From Chlorops oryzae (taxonomy: Eukaryota > Arthropoda > Insecta > Diptera > Chloropidae): 64,000 bases of DNA. Position numbers and translations under genes: made by a program. Shown one piece after another: positions 23,622 through 34,847 of the stretch (its first letter is position 1; each line of letters opens with the position of its first letter). The notes beneath the pieces were generated by a model. That model saw only the letters and a program-made list of their open reading frames with translations, was not told the origin of the DNA and made no database searches. The stretch lies in contig CM035807.1 of assembly GCA_020466095.1 (NCBI GenBank), positions 27,980,382 through 28,044,381 of the forward strand, written 5' to 3'.

Positions 23622-25068
23622 GCCTTACTGCCGTCAATGCACTTTGCCTTAAGGGGCCACTTCGAGATGTTCGAGCAAACTTTTCGCTCACAATGCCGCC
23701 GTGATCCGTTCTCGTCTAAATGTCTAAACGAGTATGTGTCAATTTAAGTATTTTTAAAACAAAAAAAAAAGAAGAAGAAAAAACAAGAAAAATTACAGCT
23801 TTTGTCGGAACTGTGCTGTCGGTCAATAAATAGCAAAAGTAAGCCACACACAAAGAAGGCAGCTCATGCTCTTTTTCTTTTTTTTCCTTCCAACAATGAA
23901 TCCATTCGAGTTGACTAAGTCAACAAGACTTTGGTTCGTGACACTTTTGGGAAGTCGAAAAGCAAAGGAAAACAAACGTACAACAGATAAATAATTTGTT
24001 CAAAAGAATCGAATGGAGAAAAAATGACTGCAAAATTGTGCTTCAATGTAGGAACTTTTGAGCATTTAATTACGCAGAGCCATGCAAGAAAAATGACTTT
24101 TTATTTAAGGTCAGAAGAATGCGGCAAAATATTTCTTGTTTCCACGCATTTATCAAGAATTTTTATTTTTATTTTTTTTTTTTTTTTATTTTAAATTCTA
24201 CTATTTTTCGGCAGTATCTTTTGGTTAACAAATCGGTACAACGCAATTTGTCAATCAAATCAAATTAGCCTTTTAAGGTCTCCGCAGACCTGCAGCTCCA
24301 AATTCTCGTAGATTGAATCTATCCATATGTGGGACCCGCAATTAAACCGTCAGAAAATGTCGCGATCAAATCGGCACTGCTCCAAAGAGTTTTAAGTGAA
24401 TTCAAGTCTCATGGAACGAAATGAAAAAAAAAGAAGAAGAAATATTTAAAAATGCCGTCATTGTTCTGAATCTGAGCGCTAAAGACACGAAAGATTGCAT
24501 TGAGAATGCTTTGCCTAGACATCGTCTTCTTAATCGCCCACGCTGGACTGGAAAAGTTGATTGCGTTCGGTGTTATTCAAATCCATTAAGATCTTAGCTC
24601 CGTTTTAACATGCTCATTAGCAGTAAGACTTCTTTGCTCGTGAAAGAAACGATTTGAAAACTTCACCTTAAAGAAACACTTTTCCCAAGTATCCTGAGAC
24701 TCTTAATTTACTCAGTTTTCTTATTTTTTGTTTGTCATTAGCTAACATAAAAACTACTTGAGTCAATAGCAGCCAACTGGGATAATTTTCTTGAGTCCAA
24801 AGCAAAGGAACTCTTGTCCAGCATTGCTTTATGCTTTCTCTCGCTGATTCTCACAACTTCCAATTATTTTAATCGTTTTTCATTTCGTTTTCTCAACACT
24901 CATCAAAGCAATATTTGAAAAGTTCTTTTTCTTCCCCTTCTCTTCCCCTTTCCATACTCTACCCACAAACCCTTTTTCATTGCGAATTTTTTCTTCGTTT
25001 GGGGGGTCTGAAGCGATCTGCTTATTTGCATTGACTTATATTAATTAGATTTTTTTGCAAACATTTTC
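23622..25068. other. No gene seen
   Basis: No recognisable coding region or repeat boundary. AAG-rich and T-rich simple sequence occurs near 23760 and 24165. Confidence 0.5.
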
Positions 25069-25923
25069 TTTTTATACCCGACACACTCTGTGTCGAGGGT
25101 ATATTGCGTTTGTGTGGTTGTGTGTAACACCCAGAACTAGTCGAGATAGACCATACAAAATGTATATAGAAATGATCAGCGTCGCCAGGAGATTCGATTT
25201 AGACATGCCCGTCTGTCTGTCTGTCTGTATGTCTCTCTGTCTGTATGTCTGTCTGTCTGTCTGTCTGTTTGTCCGTCTGTCCATCTGTCTGTCTGTGTAC
25301 AGTTATCTTATCGAAGGAGTTGAGCTATCTTGACGAAATTTGGTATGCGTAATCACGGGGACATGAGTAAAAACAAGTTCGAGAATGGACCCGATCGGAC
25401 CATTTTTAGGTACCTCCAGTACTAGGGTCTGCTACGAAAATCACAAAAACTGCTCAAAAATCGAAGTTTTTCGACATATTTTGATGAAATTTGATATTTG
25501 AACATGTTTCAAGGCAAGTAATACGATTTCCAAAAATTTAAAAAGTGGGCGTCGCAGAAGGGCGTTTTTCGAAAATTTTCCCCTACACCCGAAATTCAAA
25601 TGGGACTTAAACAAAAGTTGGCACTTATATTTCTTTTGTAGCCATAAACATCCTCCAAAAAATTTCCTTGGTCGGTCCATTATTAAGGGTATTTCCAGTA
25701 CTAGGGTCTGTCACAAAATTCTCAAAACTGCCTCAAAATCAGACTTTTTCCAAATATTTCAATGAAACAGGATTTTTTCATAAAGAAATTTGAACAAAAG
25801 GCGGTATATGGGGCCCCTTATGGCCTAAACATCTCTTGATATTAAAAATTATTTGAACATGTGTGTCTGTGTCGGGTATTCTATTGACAGGTTCGCCTGA
25901 CTATAACACCCTCACTTGTTTTT
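25069..25923 (+). mobile_element. D-family dispersed repeat, copy 2
   Basis: Same layout as copy 1 at 1258: TATACCCGACACACTCTGTG start with a self-complementary GGGTAT, a CTGT-rich microsatellite (25208-25300), two internal CCAGTACTAGGGTCTG motifs (about 25425 and 25697), and the GTCGGGTATTCTATTG..CTATAACACCCTCACTT end. It encodes nothing. The microsatellite is what creates the cysteine/serine-rich frames here. Confidence 0.8.
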
Positions 25924-26280
25924 CAATTCGTTTTGGAGTTTTTCTTAAAACTTTATTATCGTTACTTTTTCTCATTCATAATTATTTCATCGAGAAGTTT
26001 TTGCTTTTGTATTGATCTTTCGGATTGTCGATTTTGTGGGTAAATATCCAATTTAATTGTTTGCCATGTTATGTCGAGGTCATATTGCCCCTGCAGTAAT
26101 TCTTACTCTCCAACTACTCCTTGAAAATTCACAAATATAGCAGGATTACTTCCTTTTAATTTGCCAATGTCTTAAACTTTCTTTTTTTAAATTGAGCTGT
26201 CATTGACAAATAATCACTCTCACATATAACTGCTCCACAAAGTAGACCTCCTGTGGTCAATTAGAAGTCAATTATGTAAT

Positions 26281-26905
26281 TTGTACCTTGGTCTAGAAGT
26301 CGGTCAGAACTTAATTTGTATTTACACCGACGGCTCTGGATTAAATTCGAGAGTGGGGAGCGGTGTTTACTCGAACACTCTGAATCTGAGAGTGTCCATT
26401 CGTGTCCCTGACCACTGCAGTGTGTTTCAAGCGGAGATCATGGCCATCAACCACGCGGCCACGCGGTGGTTACTGTGTAATGAGATATACGGTAAGGATA
26501 TCTACATTTTCAGCGAAAGCTAATCGGCCAATAATGCCCTTGCAGGTGTCTACTCGACATCAATCAACAGCTTTTTAGGTTTAATTCCTTACTGGCCACT
26601 GCCCCTTCGACAGACATGCGGCAAGACTAGGGATTCCACACAACGATTTTTGCCGTTTCTGTGGCTCTGAGGAAGAGGAGGAAACGGTCATTTACCTCAT
26701 GGGCCAATGCCCGGCACTCGCGAGAAGTAGACTTTCTCCCTACTTGGGTCATCTTACTTCTCTAGCCTTACTGAGCTCTCCGACTTGAAACTGTCGGACA
26801 TAGAAAGGTTCATTAGGAAATCCTTTCCATAGGGGTATTCGTGTCTTTCGTGGTATCACAACGGGCCTATTTTCTGTGCCTACGTGAGCATGAGCTGCCA
26901 CTTCT
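26281..26905 (+). pseudogene. 3' fragment of a non-LTR retrotransposon (RNase H and zinc knuckle)
   Basis: The first 80 codons include IYTDGSGLNSRVGSGVYS and then CSVFQAEIMAINHAA, the signature of the RNase H domain found at the end of ORF2 in R1/Loa/I-type non-LTR retrotransposons; the T-D-G-S and the Q-A-E carry two of its catalytic acidic residues. A stop at 26521 interrupts the frame. After a frame change, the sequence from about 26591 encodes C-R-F-C-G-S-E-E-E-E-E-T-V-I and G-Q-C-P-A-L-A-R-S-R-L, the C-terminal cysteine motif of such elements. Reverse transcriptase is missing because these elements are usually truncated at 5'. The 3' end is placed near a run of TACC. Confidence 0.85.
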
Positions 26906-28189
26906 ACCTACCTACCTTCAATAACATTGTTGGCTTGGTACTTATCTATCGTTCTATGTTCGTAGTAAGGTGTTTCTAAGTCCGCCCAAAATAGTACAAA
27001 ACCTTGGTGTTGACGTTGACGCCACTCCAGACACTCTCTGATGTAAGTTTCGGTGTTAATGTTGTGATCTGGCACAAATTCCTTACTTCGAAGGCCACAT
27101 TTGCAAATGACCTGTCAAATCATGTATTTCTTGCTAAATTTCGTATGCTCTTCTGTTGTAAATTTAGAGGGTACTCCACCCTTATTAACCTTTTGATTTG
27201 AGTCTGATTTAAGGTCCTCAATATTATTTTCAAACGTGTGAAAAGAGTGCGTGGAAAAATAATTAAATTGAAGACGGTCGGCGTTGATCAAATCAAAATC
27301 TCTCAAATCTCTTCTGTTCCGTCTATTTGTGTTTTTATTTTTTGCCTCATCGTTTAAGTCTCTGTCGGAAGTTGTTGTTTTATTCAATATTTAATCTTTC
27401 AATAAATAATACTATTAACAAGATAACGAAGGACACGCTCAAATTTTGAATCCTTCGGATGCTTTATTCATTCCTTTTGTATGCCCAATTTGTAAGCCCC
27501 TAAGTGTGCTCTTGATTGATTCAAGATCATTCATCATATTCCACACAAAACACGCTTAAGTATTTCCTCAAAATCGTCTTAAGACCAGAGAAAATAATCT
27601 CCTTTTGAGAGCAATTATAATACATAAACATTGAGGTTTTTTCTTTTGAGGAAAATTTCGCCAACAATGGCAAAAGAGAAAGGCTCAAATACATGACTTA
27701 ATCTTTCATTTCATGTTTCATGCAATTATTTCCGCTGAATCGAAATGTCAACAAAGCCATTAATTTTCGATAACGCAAAATGGAAAGGAAAATATGTAGT
27801 CAGGAAAAATCCAAGAGGAAACAAAACGTTTAAGCGTACAGAAAAGACAAATCTTTTTCGATTTCGCTTTTTAAGAAGCACTTAATCGGAAAAAAATCTG
27901 CTTCGCACTTTTCCTTTTGTTGAATTTCTTTTTCTTCATTTCATTTCTGCTTTTCCGAGAGACACTTAGATAAGCATATTTGAAGTCATAATTCATAAAG
28001 GATTCATTGTGCGAGGTTGACTGAGTACAAAAAAAAATTCGAGAAAAAAACATTTTTTTCCTAGAAATCTTTCCCACACAATATTAAAAAGTTAACATCT
28101 TTCATTTATTCACGTGATTCCATTCCACACGAATCCTTTTCTTTCGAATTCAAAGCGAAAGAAATGCGAGAAATAAATTTAAAAATATA
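26906..28189. other. No gene seen
   Basis: AT-rich sequence. The frames at 27004-27201 and 27115-27387 show no domain. Confidence 0.5.
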
Positions 28190-29000
28190 ACACAAATAAG
28201 GGTGAGCCTGAGAATACAATACCCGACACAGCGTTAAGTAAATATGTTCGAATATTTGTTCAAAGCAGACGCGAAGACCACGACCATTGGGGCAAAGATT
28301 TCTGGAGATTTTCAAGATCATAAAGAAGTCACCAATGCCCACTCCTATTCAATTTCCTTGATAAAACTGCCCCTTTGCCGCACCCACTTTTCGAATTTTT
28401 GAAATGTTAATTGGAGACTTCAATAAAAGCTCAAATTCCAAGCTTGATTGAAGAATTTCGAAAACACTGATGTTGGAGGGAAGTTTTCTCGATTGATGTG
28501 ACAGACCCTAGTACTGGAGGTACCCTTAAGAATGGACCGACCAAGAAAATTTAGACAGAGGATATCTATGGTTATAAAATAAGTTGAAATGCCAACTTGG
28601 AACTTCAAGTGCAAGAGAAAATTTTCGAAAAAAGCCTTTTGCCACGTCTTTTTTTTTTTTTTTTTTTTTTAAGTCACATTTAGTCCCTTAAAGTATGTTC
28701 ATATCAAATTTTATCAAAATATCTCAAAAATTTCAGGTTTTAGGGCAGTTTTTGTGATTTTCATAACAAACCTTAGTACTCGAGGTACGCCTAAAAATGG
28801 TCCACTCTCAAACTCGTTCTTACCCATGTTCCCGTGAACAGATACCAAATTTCGTCAAGATAGTTCAACCGTATACGTACAGACGGATATACAGCCAGCC
28901 GGAGAGACAGGCGGGTATGGCAAACTCGAATCTCCTGGTATTACACACAACCGCACAAACTTATTATACCCTCGGATCAAAGTGTATCGGGTATAAAAAT
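28190..29000 (-). mobile_element. D-family dispersed repeat, copy 4 (degraded)
   Basis: On the minus strand it shows the TATACCCGATACACTTTGAT start, the diverged microsatellite region, two CCAGTACTAGGGT-type motifs (about 28505 and 28775) and the ATACCCGACACAG end. It is clearly more diverged than the other three copies, and its simple repeat has shrunk to a few units. Confidence 0.7.
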
Positions 29001-30477
29001 GTGATATATAGAAGGATATCAAAAGCATTCCGTTTTTTATGCAAGGACCTTCGGTTGTGGCGCTGCCACTGTGAGTTTGACAGCGGGGCGCACAGCTAAT
29101 ACCGAAAATCCACAACAATAATACGTAATATGACATTTGAATGCGATATAAGCATGAAAAACTTCAGAATTAAGTTTAAATTGTCAGACAAAAACAAACA
29201 AAAAAAAAACAAAAAGGATAAAGATAAGGCAAAAGAAAAAATTCAAATCAAGCGAAAATTGTGCATTGAAGAGGCTGATGGGCCTGTGGAGCCATCGCAC
29301 AAAAAATAACTAAAAAAATCCGCTTGCAATAACGATGAGAAATACTTGAATGCGGTGAATGGAACTGTGCGTGGAAATTGTTAAATTATTCGAAGGAGGA
29401 CATCGAACCACACATGAGTCCTTGAATGTGATAAGTTCTCGAACAAAGACGAAGACACTTTTGGGGACTTTTAAAGCATGATAATGGCATTTCAAATGCT
29501 TCGTCGCCCACTGCCAAATACTTAGGCATACATGTGTATGGAGAGTAGGTACTACAAACGCTTCAAACTGAAGACGAGTGTATGCCACTTGAAAGTCTAA
29601 AGCAGCCACTACACTTTGTGGCACTGCGTCTTCCACATCAATTTAGTCCTTCGATTTTTTAATTAAATTAACAAATAAATCAACGAACCCAGACGAAACG
29701 TAGAATAAAAAAATTAAAAAAAAAAAAAACCATTCTTGTTCATGCACAAATCACGCTCAATGCTCACCTTTAAGATATCTTCTTCTTCCTGAGCTCGTTT
29801 CTTGTTTTCCTTTTGTTTGATCTTTTTATTCGTTTCTGCTTCTATGGCTCTGCGGCCTTTGAGTCGGTTTTAATCGTTTTCGTTGATATTCGTTATTCAA
29901 GTTCGTTGTACGCGTTCGCTTATCAATTTTTCTTTTGTTCACATACATATACATATATATCTTTTCTCCTCTTTTAATTTGCTTTTGTTTAGATTTAAAA
30001 AGAAAAGAAAACAAATAAAGCTAAATAATGTTAAAACTTTTCTCTTGCCTTGGCGGCGTTAAGTTCAACTTAAGATGAGACTCTTTATCTGATTTTCTTT
30101 CTGTTTTATTCGAGGGCCTGTTAAGGCGCGTGAACGGCGTGAAAATCGACAAAATCTTGCTTTCATATATTTTTTTTTTGTTAAATTAAAATTTAATAAG
30201 GGTCAGGGGTAGTCTTACGTCACAGATCTATGAAGCTTTGAAGCCGTTTTTGATTAAATTAAAAATTTTTGGTTTGTTCTTTGCGGAGGACTAAAGGGTT
30301 CTGCTACATATTTTAATCGTCTATCTAATCCCATAACATATCGAACCTTTGAACGGCGCGCCGCGGCGTGATAATCAACAAAATCTTTTCTAAATGCAGA
30401 ATATATTCCCCGGGATTTTTTTCTATTACGTTTTTAAAAGGAAGTATTCTGAGCGTCAATAAAAGAAATAACGTGGC
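29001..30477. other. No gene assigned
   Basis: AT-rich sequence. A lysine-rich 51-codon frame begins with ATG at 29154 and ends at 29309 on the plus strand; nothing else supports it. Near 30130 and 30350 there are two diverged copies of a CGGCGTGAnAATCnACAAAAT phrase, the second inside a CG-rich palindromic block (GGCGCGCCGCGGCG). Confidence 0.45.
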
Positions 30478-30837
30478 ACACAGAAAAATATGACCTCATA
30501 AAATCAAAAAGATTTCTTCTTGAGTCATTTTTAGAGCAAGGGGTAAGAAAGGGAATGAAAACGAAGTAATTTTTAAAAAGAAATCTGTTTAAGTTTTATA
30601 TGAAAATCTTATTAAAAATATTTAAATAGGTTTCTTCTTAATTTCTCATACATTTCATATAAAATACATATAGTTCTAGAGCCTACAAATAAATTGAGAG
30701 GAATAATACTAAGTTTCATAGGTCCCCTTGTATCAAATGTTCTTAAAAACATTTTTTTTAAAAACTCTTCTTAATTTTAGTAGTTTTCTTAAAACTAAAA
30801 TTAATAAAATTTCTTGTCTAAGAACAAAAAAAAAATA

Positions 30838-30912
30838 TTGCGATTCGGCAGGATTCAAACCGGGGCCATTCAGATTGCTAGCCGAGCTCGCTAACCAATA
30901 TGCCATGTCGAG
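30838..30912 (-). other. tRNA-like module in Z, minus strand
   Basis: On the minus strand, A-box-like TGGCATATTGGTTAGCG and B-box-like CCGGTTTGAATCC lie at tRNA spacing, followed by a T-run (the A-run at 30826-30835) that could end a polymerase III transcript. Confidence 0.65.
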
Positions 30913-31021
30913 TTAAACCAGAACTGAAGGAAATATCTCATAAAAATATGCAAAACAATTCTCATTCCTAAAAAACAAAATTTTGTTTGACTTTAATTTT
31001 ATAAATGAATAAAATCCCTGG

Positions 31022-31100
31022 CTTTCGGTTCGGCGAACATGGTGTCACGGGTGAGCACATGACTAGAAATCGAGAATTCCCATGTTCAAATCCCATACAG
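31022..31100 (+). other. tRNA-like module in Z, plus strand
   Basis: A-box-like TGGTGTCACGGGTGAGC and B-box-like CATGTTCAAATCCC at tRNA-like spacing. It differs in sequence from the minus-strand module 110 bp to its left, so it is not a simple inverted duplicate. Confidence 0.55.
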
Positions 31101-31476
31101 AACAGTTCAAAATAGAATAAATATGATATCATATTAAATGAAAATAAATATATAAACAAGAAATATATAATATACCCATAAAAACAAGCAAAAGTAAGAG
31201 AAGGGGGAACGAAGGAGGGAGGGACCCCCAATAAATGTAAAATATTTTTTATTTAAATAAAAATATTTAAGAAGAAATCTTTTTAAATTTATAGGGTCAT
31301 CTACTTACAAATATTTAAGAAGAAATCCTTTTAAAACTATTGGGAAATCTTATTTAATATATTTAAAAAAAAATCTTCTTATTTTTAAGAAGATATCTCC
31401 TTGGCTAAAAACCATAGAGAAATCTTTTTAACTTTGTTATAGTTTAGTCGGATTTTATGTGCCTTTTTAGCTGTGT

Positions 31477-31933
31477 ATGTATTTTTGAAACTAGACTAGA
31501 GGATTCTGTGCCATCCCATAACATATCGATACACATTGCCGAAGTGATACATTGCTACTATCACTAGTTCAATGCTGCTACTTTGAAGTATTTCTACTCC
31601 CATTTTGAGAGAATTTTCGGAATTTTCCTTATAAAAATCTCGCTTCGGAAGCGCAAGCAGTACGGAACCAGCTTAACGTTTTTTAGGATATAAAAAAAAG
31701 TTCACAAAAGCAAACTTTATCTCTCGTTAAAGTAGAAAATATTCAAAAGATTTATTTTTTCAATATATTCGGATAGCCACTTTAAGAAGCGTTCGAGAGC
31801 TTAGAGTGATTTTAATACAGTCAATCGTCCATAGCTTGAATTAACTTTAACCCAAGATTTTCTTCGACTTGTGCAGGAATGGAACTCAAACTTTTTTAAG
31901 GTGAAATGTTATTGCCACTCGAATCCGTTTGAG
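31477..31933. other. No gene seen
   Basis: Short AT-rich gap. The phrase CCCATAACATATCGA at about 31514 also occurs at about 30330, on the other side of element Z. Confidence 0.45.
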
Positions 31934-31937
31934 TTAA

Positions 31938-32634
31938 GGGGGTTGTCTGATTGGGCAAAAAAAATTTTGAATTTTTTTTTGCAGTTTTTTATAGCTTGGA
32001 TATTTGAAAATATCGTACGTTTTGAAAATCAAAATAGTTTAGAAGATATAACCTTCTTTGTTGAGAAAGATCTGCGCTAAAACGAGTGATTTTAGCGCTG
32101 CTTCAAACTTTAAACGCATCTATCTCGCCACGATTTCTCGAGTTCAACTACACCGATTTCAATTAAACAAAGTGGTATCAATGCAGAATTGTCACCATGA
32201 ACGTGTGAATTTCAATCATAGTTTTATAAAAAAAAATTTACTATTGTTTTTTGTACACTGAACTACAAAAAAATACACCCGAAATCAATTTTTCATTTTT
32301 CAATGGCCGCCATTTTGTAGAAAAAAATCCAAAATTTAATTTGGAAGTTCACGGTGACATCTAAACTGATTATAACCCTGTTTTTCCTTTCCATTTCGGA
32401 CAACTTGGAGACCTGGAATCGTGGCAGCCAACACTACATCTTTTTTTTTAGCCTCCACTTCGACGGCCGAGAACTTTTTGAACCGCCCGCACATAAAAAA
32501 GTGATTTTTTATTCACTTTCATTCATTCCTTACACAATAAAAAATTATAAATTGAAAAAGCTCTTTTCGTTTTCTGACAGGATTTTTTTTTTAAAAAAAG
32601 GTCCAAAAACAGCCTCGCCATTGAGACAACCACC
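31938..32634 (+). mobile_element. TTAA-flanked repeat family (TB), complete copy B
   Basis: Flanked by TTAA on both sides (31934-31937 and 32635-32638). The left end GGGGGTTGTCTGATTGGGC and the reverse complement of the right end (GGTGGTTGTCTCAATGGCG) form terminal inverted repeats. TTAA duplication with G-rich ends is the piggyBac pattern. The body matches copy A at 13083-14240. No transposase is encoded. Confidence 0.82.
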
Positions 32635-32638
32635 TTAA

Positions 32639-34021
32639 AGGAAATTCGTGTTATGGAAGTTTGACTGCGTTTATACCGAATATTCAAATTAAACGATTAA
32701 CGTAAGAGATTAATATCGAACATAAGAGAAATTTGATCAAACTGGGTATATTTCTAACACTTAGTTGAATTAAATTTCTTTGTAAGTTGAAGCGCGACTC
32801 AAGTTACCAATAAGGCCTTCTCTTTCCTTTTTTTTGAACTGAACTTATTACTTCCTAAATAGAACTAACCTAAAGACTGTCCTGTTCCATAAAGCGGCCA
32901 AGACACTCACAATACCTCCCAAGAAAGCGCATTGACTCAAGTCTTCTTCATTTGAAGAAGTATACGAATAAGAAAATTAAAATAAAATCCTCTTATTCTA
33001 TTTATAGTCCCTAACCGGCCGTGGTGACGGTAAGCCCCTGCGACAGCCAAGCCCATACAATAAATGCTCAATAACAAGAATCCGGCAATTCTTCGGAGTA
33101 CCTGCCCGTCGATTTGTTAACAAAAAAATAAGGAATGCATTCAACTGTTTTATTTGTCATTAAATTTTTTTCCATTATTTTTCTTCTTTTTCAATTGGTT
33201 GCCATTGTTACTCTCTGGCTGGGCTTTTATTCCAAAAATCCCCTTTGTTGTCTTTGTATTTTCTCTTAGTGTTGACGAAAGTATTCTCTCGCACAATTAG
33301 ATATGAATTTATTTACTTTTTTTGCGTTTCGAGGAATTTCGAAAACTTAAGTCGTTCACTTCTTTCAAGATTCCTTGTTTTTTTGCACTTTTGAACACGC
33401 AAATTTTCTAGGAATTTATTTCAATTCCTTTTTTCTACACATAATTCGCTTTTTCATTTGAATAGCACATAAAAAGTTTTTTTTTATCCAGTGCGAGATT
33501 TTTGAAAAGAAATTTCGTCGCTAAGAAATCTTATTTATTTGCTTAGCGGCAGGCGTTTCGAACACAGGTAGAAAGCAAACAAAAATAAACAAAGAGAAAA
33601 ACGACGCGCATCTATCATTCCCGTTAACCGTAACGTGCTCACCGCGCACCGATCGTTGACTGATCTTGGCTAAAAACGAGACGAACGACGATTTTCTTCA
33701 CTCGAAACCAGTTTAGCCGAGCCATTGAAAGCGGTAAGACAACAGGTAAACGCGATCGTTGTTGTCGCTTTGATAAAAAAAAATCTAAGCGAAGTTTGGC
33801 TGGTTTATTCGAAGCGGGTAGATTTTTATTTTGCGTCTTTCAATCAAATAAAATGTGGTAGCACTCTAATTGAGCAATAATTCTTAACTAATTAGAAAGA
33901 AAGAATTGACGGCTGTGCTACATAGGCAGGTACTATAAGAAAGGAATACAGTCGACTCTGGATAAAGTTAAATAGGTTAAAGTTAATTAGCTTTTTTTGA
34001 TTCAAATGTGTACAAAAATGT
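32639..34021. other. No gene assigned; candidate promoter inside
   Basis: Mostly AT-rich. The stretch 33600-33790 is clearly richer in CG and is listed as a possible promoter or first exon. Confidence 0.45.
33600..33790. promoter_or_regulatory. Candidate promoter or non-coding first exon
   Basis: A CG-enriched island in AT-rich DNA. On the minus strand GATCAGTC resembles an insect initiator (TCAGT), followed by a CGATCGGTGCGCGG block. On the plus strand CCAGTT is followed by two good splice-donor-like sites (GCGGTAAGAC near 33733 and CAGGTAAACG near 33744). Strand and function cannot be settled from sequence. It could be an internal promoter of the minus-strand gene or an unrelated plus-strand transcript. 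Confidence 0.25.
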
Positions 34022-34837
34022 AGGGGAGAGGCTTGTAGGTTGAACCGGGTTTTTTGTCAAAATTTTGCCGAAGTTTTGAAATATTGTAGAAAGTTATATA
34101 CCGTTTGAAATTTTATTCTTTGGAGTAAAACTCCACCATATAAAGTAATGACGCCCCTTCACAGATAGAAAAGTTATGGCCTATTTTTTGAACATAGTTT
34201 TTTTAACCAACATTTTTTTTAGGCCTGTAGGCTGGGCCAATTAAATAAGTTGACCAAAGCAACGGAAAAATGAGTTGTAACAACACGTTTCAATGTTTAT
34301 CGATTCCTTTATTTAGTCTTAAGACTTTGGGGGGCACAAAAAAAAATGTATTAACTCAAAAAAGTCAGTCAGAAGTCAGTCTGAGTCTTCGTCGCTTCTT
34401 GTTGGCGCATTTTTAATGAAACAGCCTTTGGCACTTGTTACATGCAATGGAGTTGTTACTTGTTAATTTTAATGCCAGATCGTTCATGCAGACCATGTGT
34501 CCCAACCTACAAACACTTGAGCTATTTGAATAGGACGTAATATTTCTTAAAGTTTGTCATGTACGTTCGAAATTGCTTTTCGATGTCAAAATAGACCCCA
34601 TGTATACACTTTTTCGAACCTTGAAAAATGTGGAAAAATACTACTTTTTTACAGAATTTTCGGGTTGCTCAAACTACCATATAAGGAGTTCAAACTTGAA
34701 CGTCGGACTACTTTCAAAAGTTTGCTTATTAATACATATCAACTATACGATTGAAAAATCTGAGCCACGAATGGAAATAGCTGAGATATTCGACTGGACC
34801 AATTTACAAGCCGGTTCAACCTACAAGCCACTCCCCT
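34022..34837. mobile_element. Element E1: inverted-repeat DNA element
   Basis: The left end reads AGGGGAGAGGCTTGTAGGTT and the right end is its complement with one change; the arms extend through TGAACCGG (about 27 bp). The words TGTAGG and CAACCTACAA recur inside. No coding capacity was recognised; the two overlapping frames at 34554-34902 run through the right end. The target duplication is unclear. Confidence 0.7.
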
Positions 34838-34847
34838 TCATGTACCT

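Larger units (their letters stand above)
30478..31476. mobile_element. Element Z: inverted-repeat element with two opposed tRNA-like modules
   Basis: About 1 kb with related ends (ACACAGAAAAATATGACC at left; the reverse complement of the right end reads ACACAGCTAAAAAGGCAC), both followed by CATAAAATC. Sub-terminal zones repeat AAGATTTCT and AAGAAGAAATCTT words in both directions. The core contains one tRNA-like segment on the minus strand (30838-30912) and another on the plus strand (31022-31100). No protein is encoded. The target duplication is not clear. Related AACAAAGnTAAnAAGATTT sequence recurs at 43035 and 46285. Confidence 0.65.

Noticed and set aside
25055..25333. Cys/Val/Ser-rich frames on both strands here and at 51423-51611
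   Set aside because: Translation of the CTGT/GACA microsatellite of the D-family repeat.
29154..29309. 51-codon lysine-rich frame starting with ATG
   Set aside because: A-rich composition explains the lysines; no domain, no splice signals and no partner exon were found.
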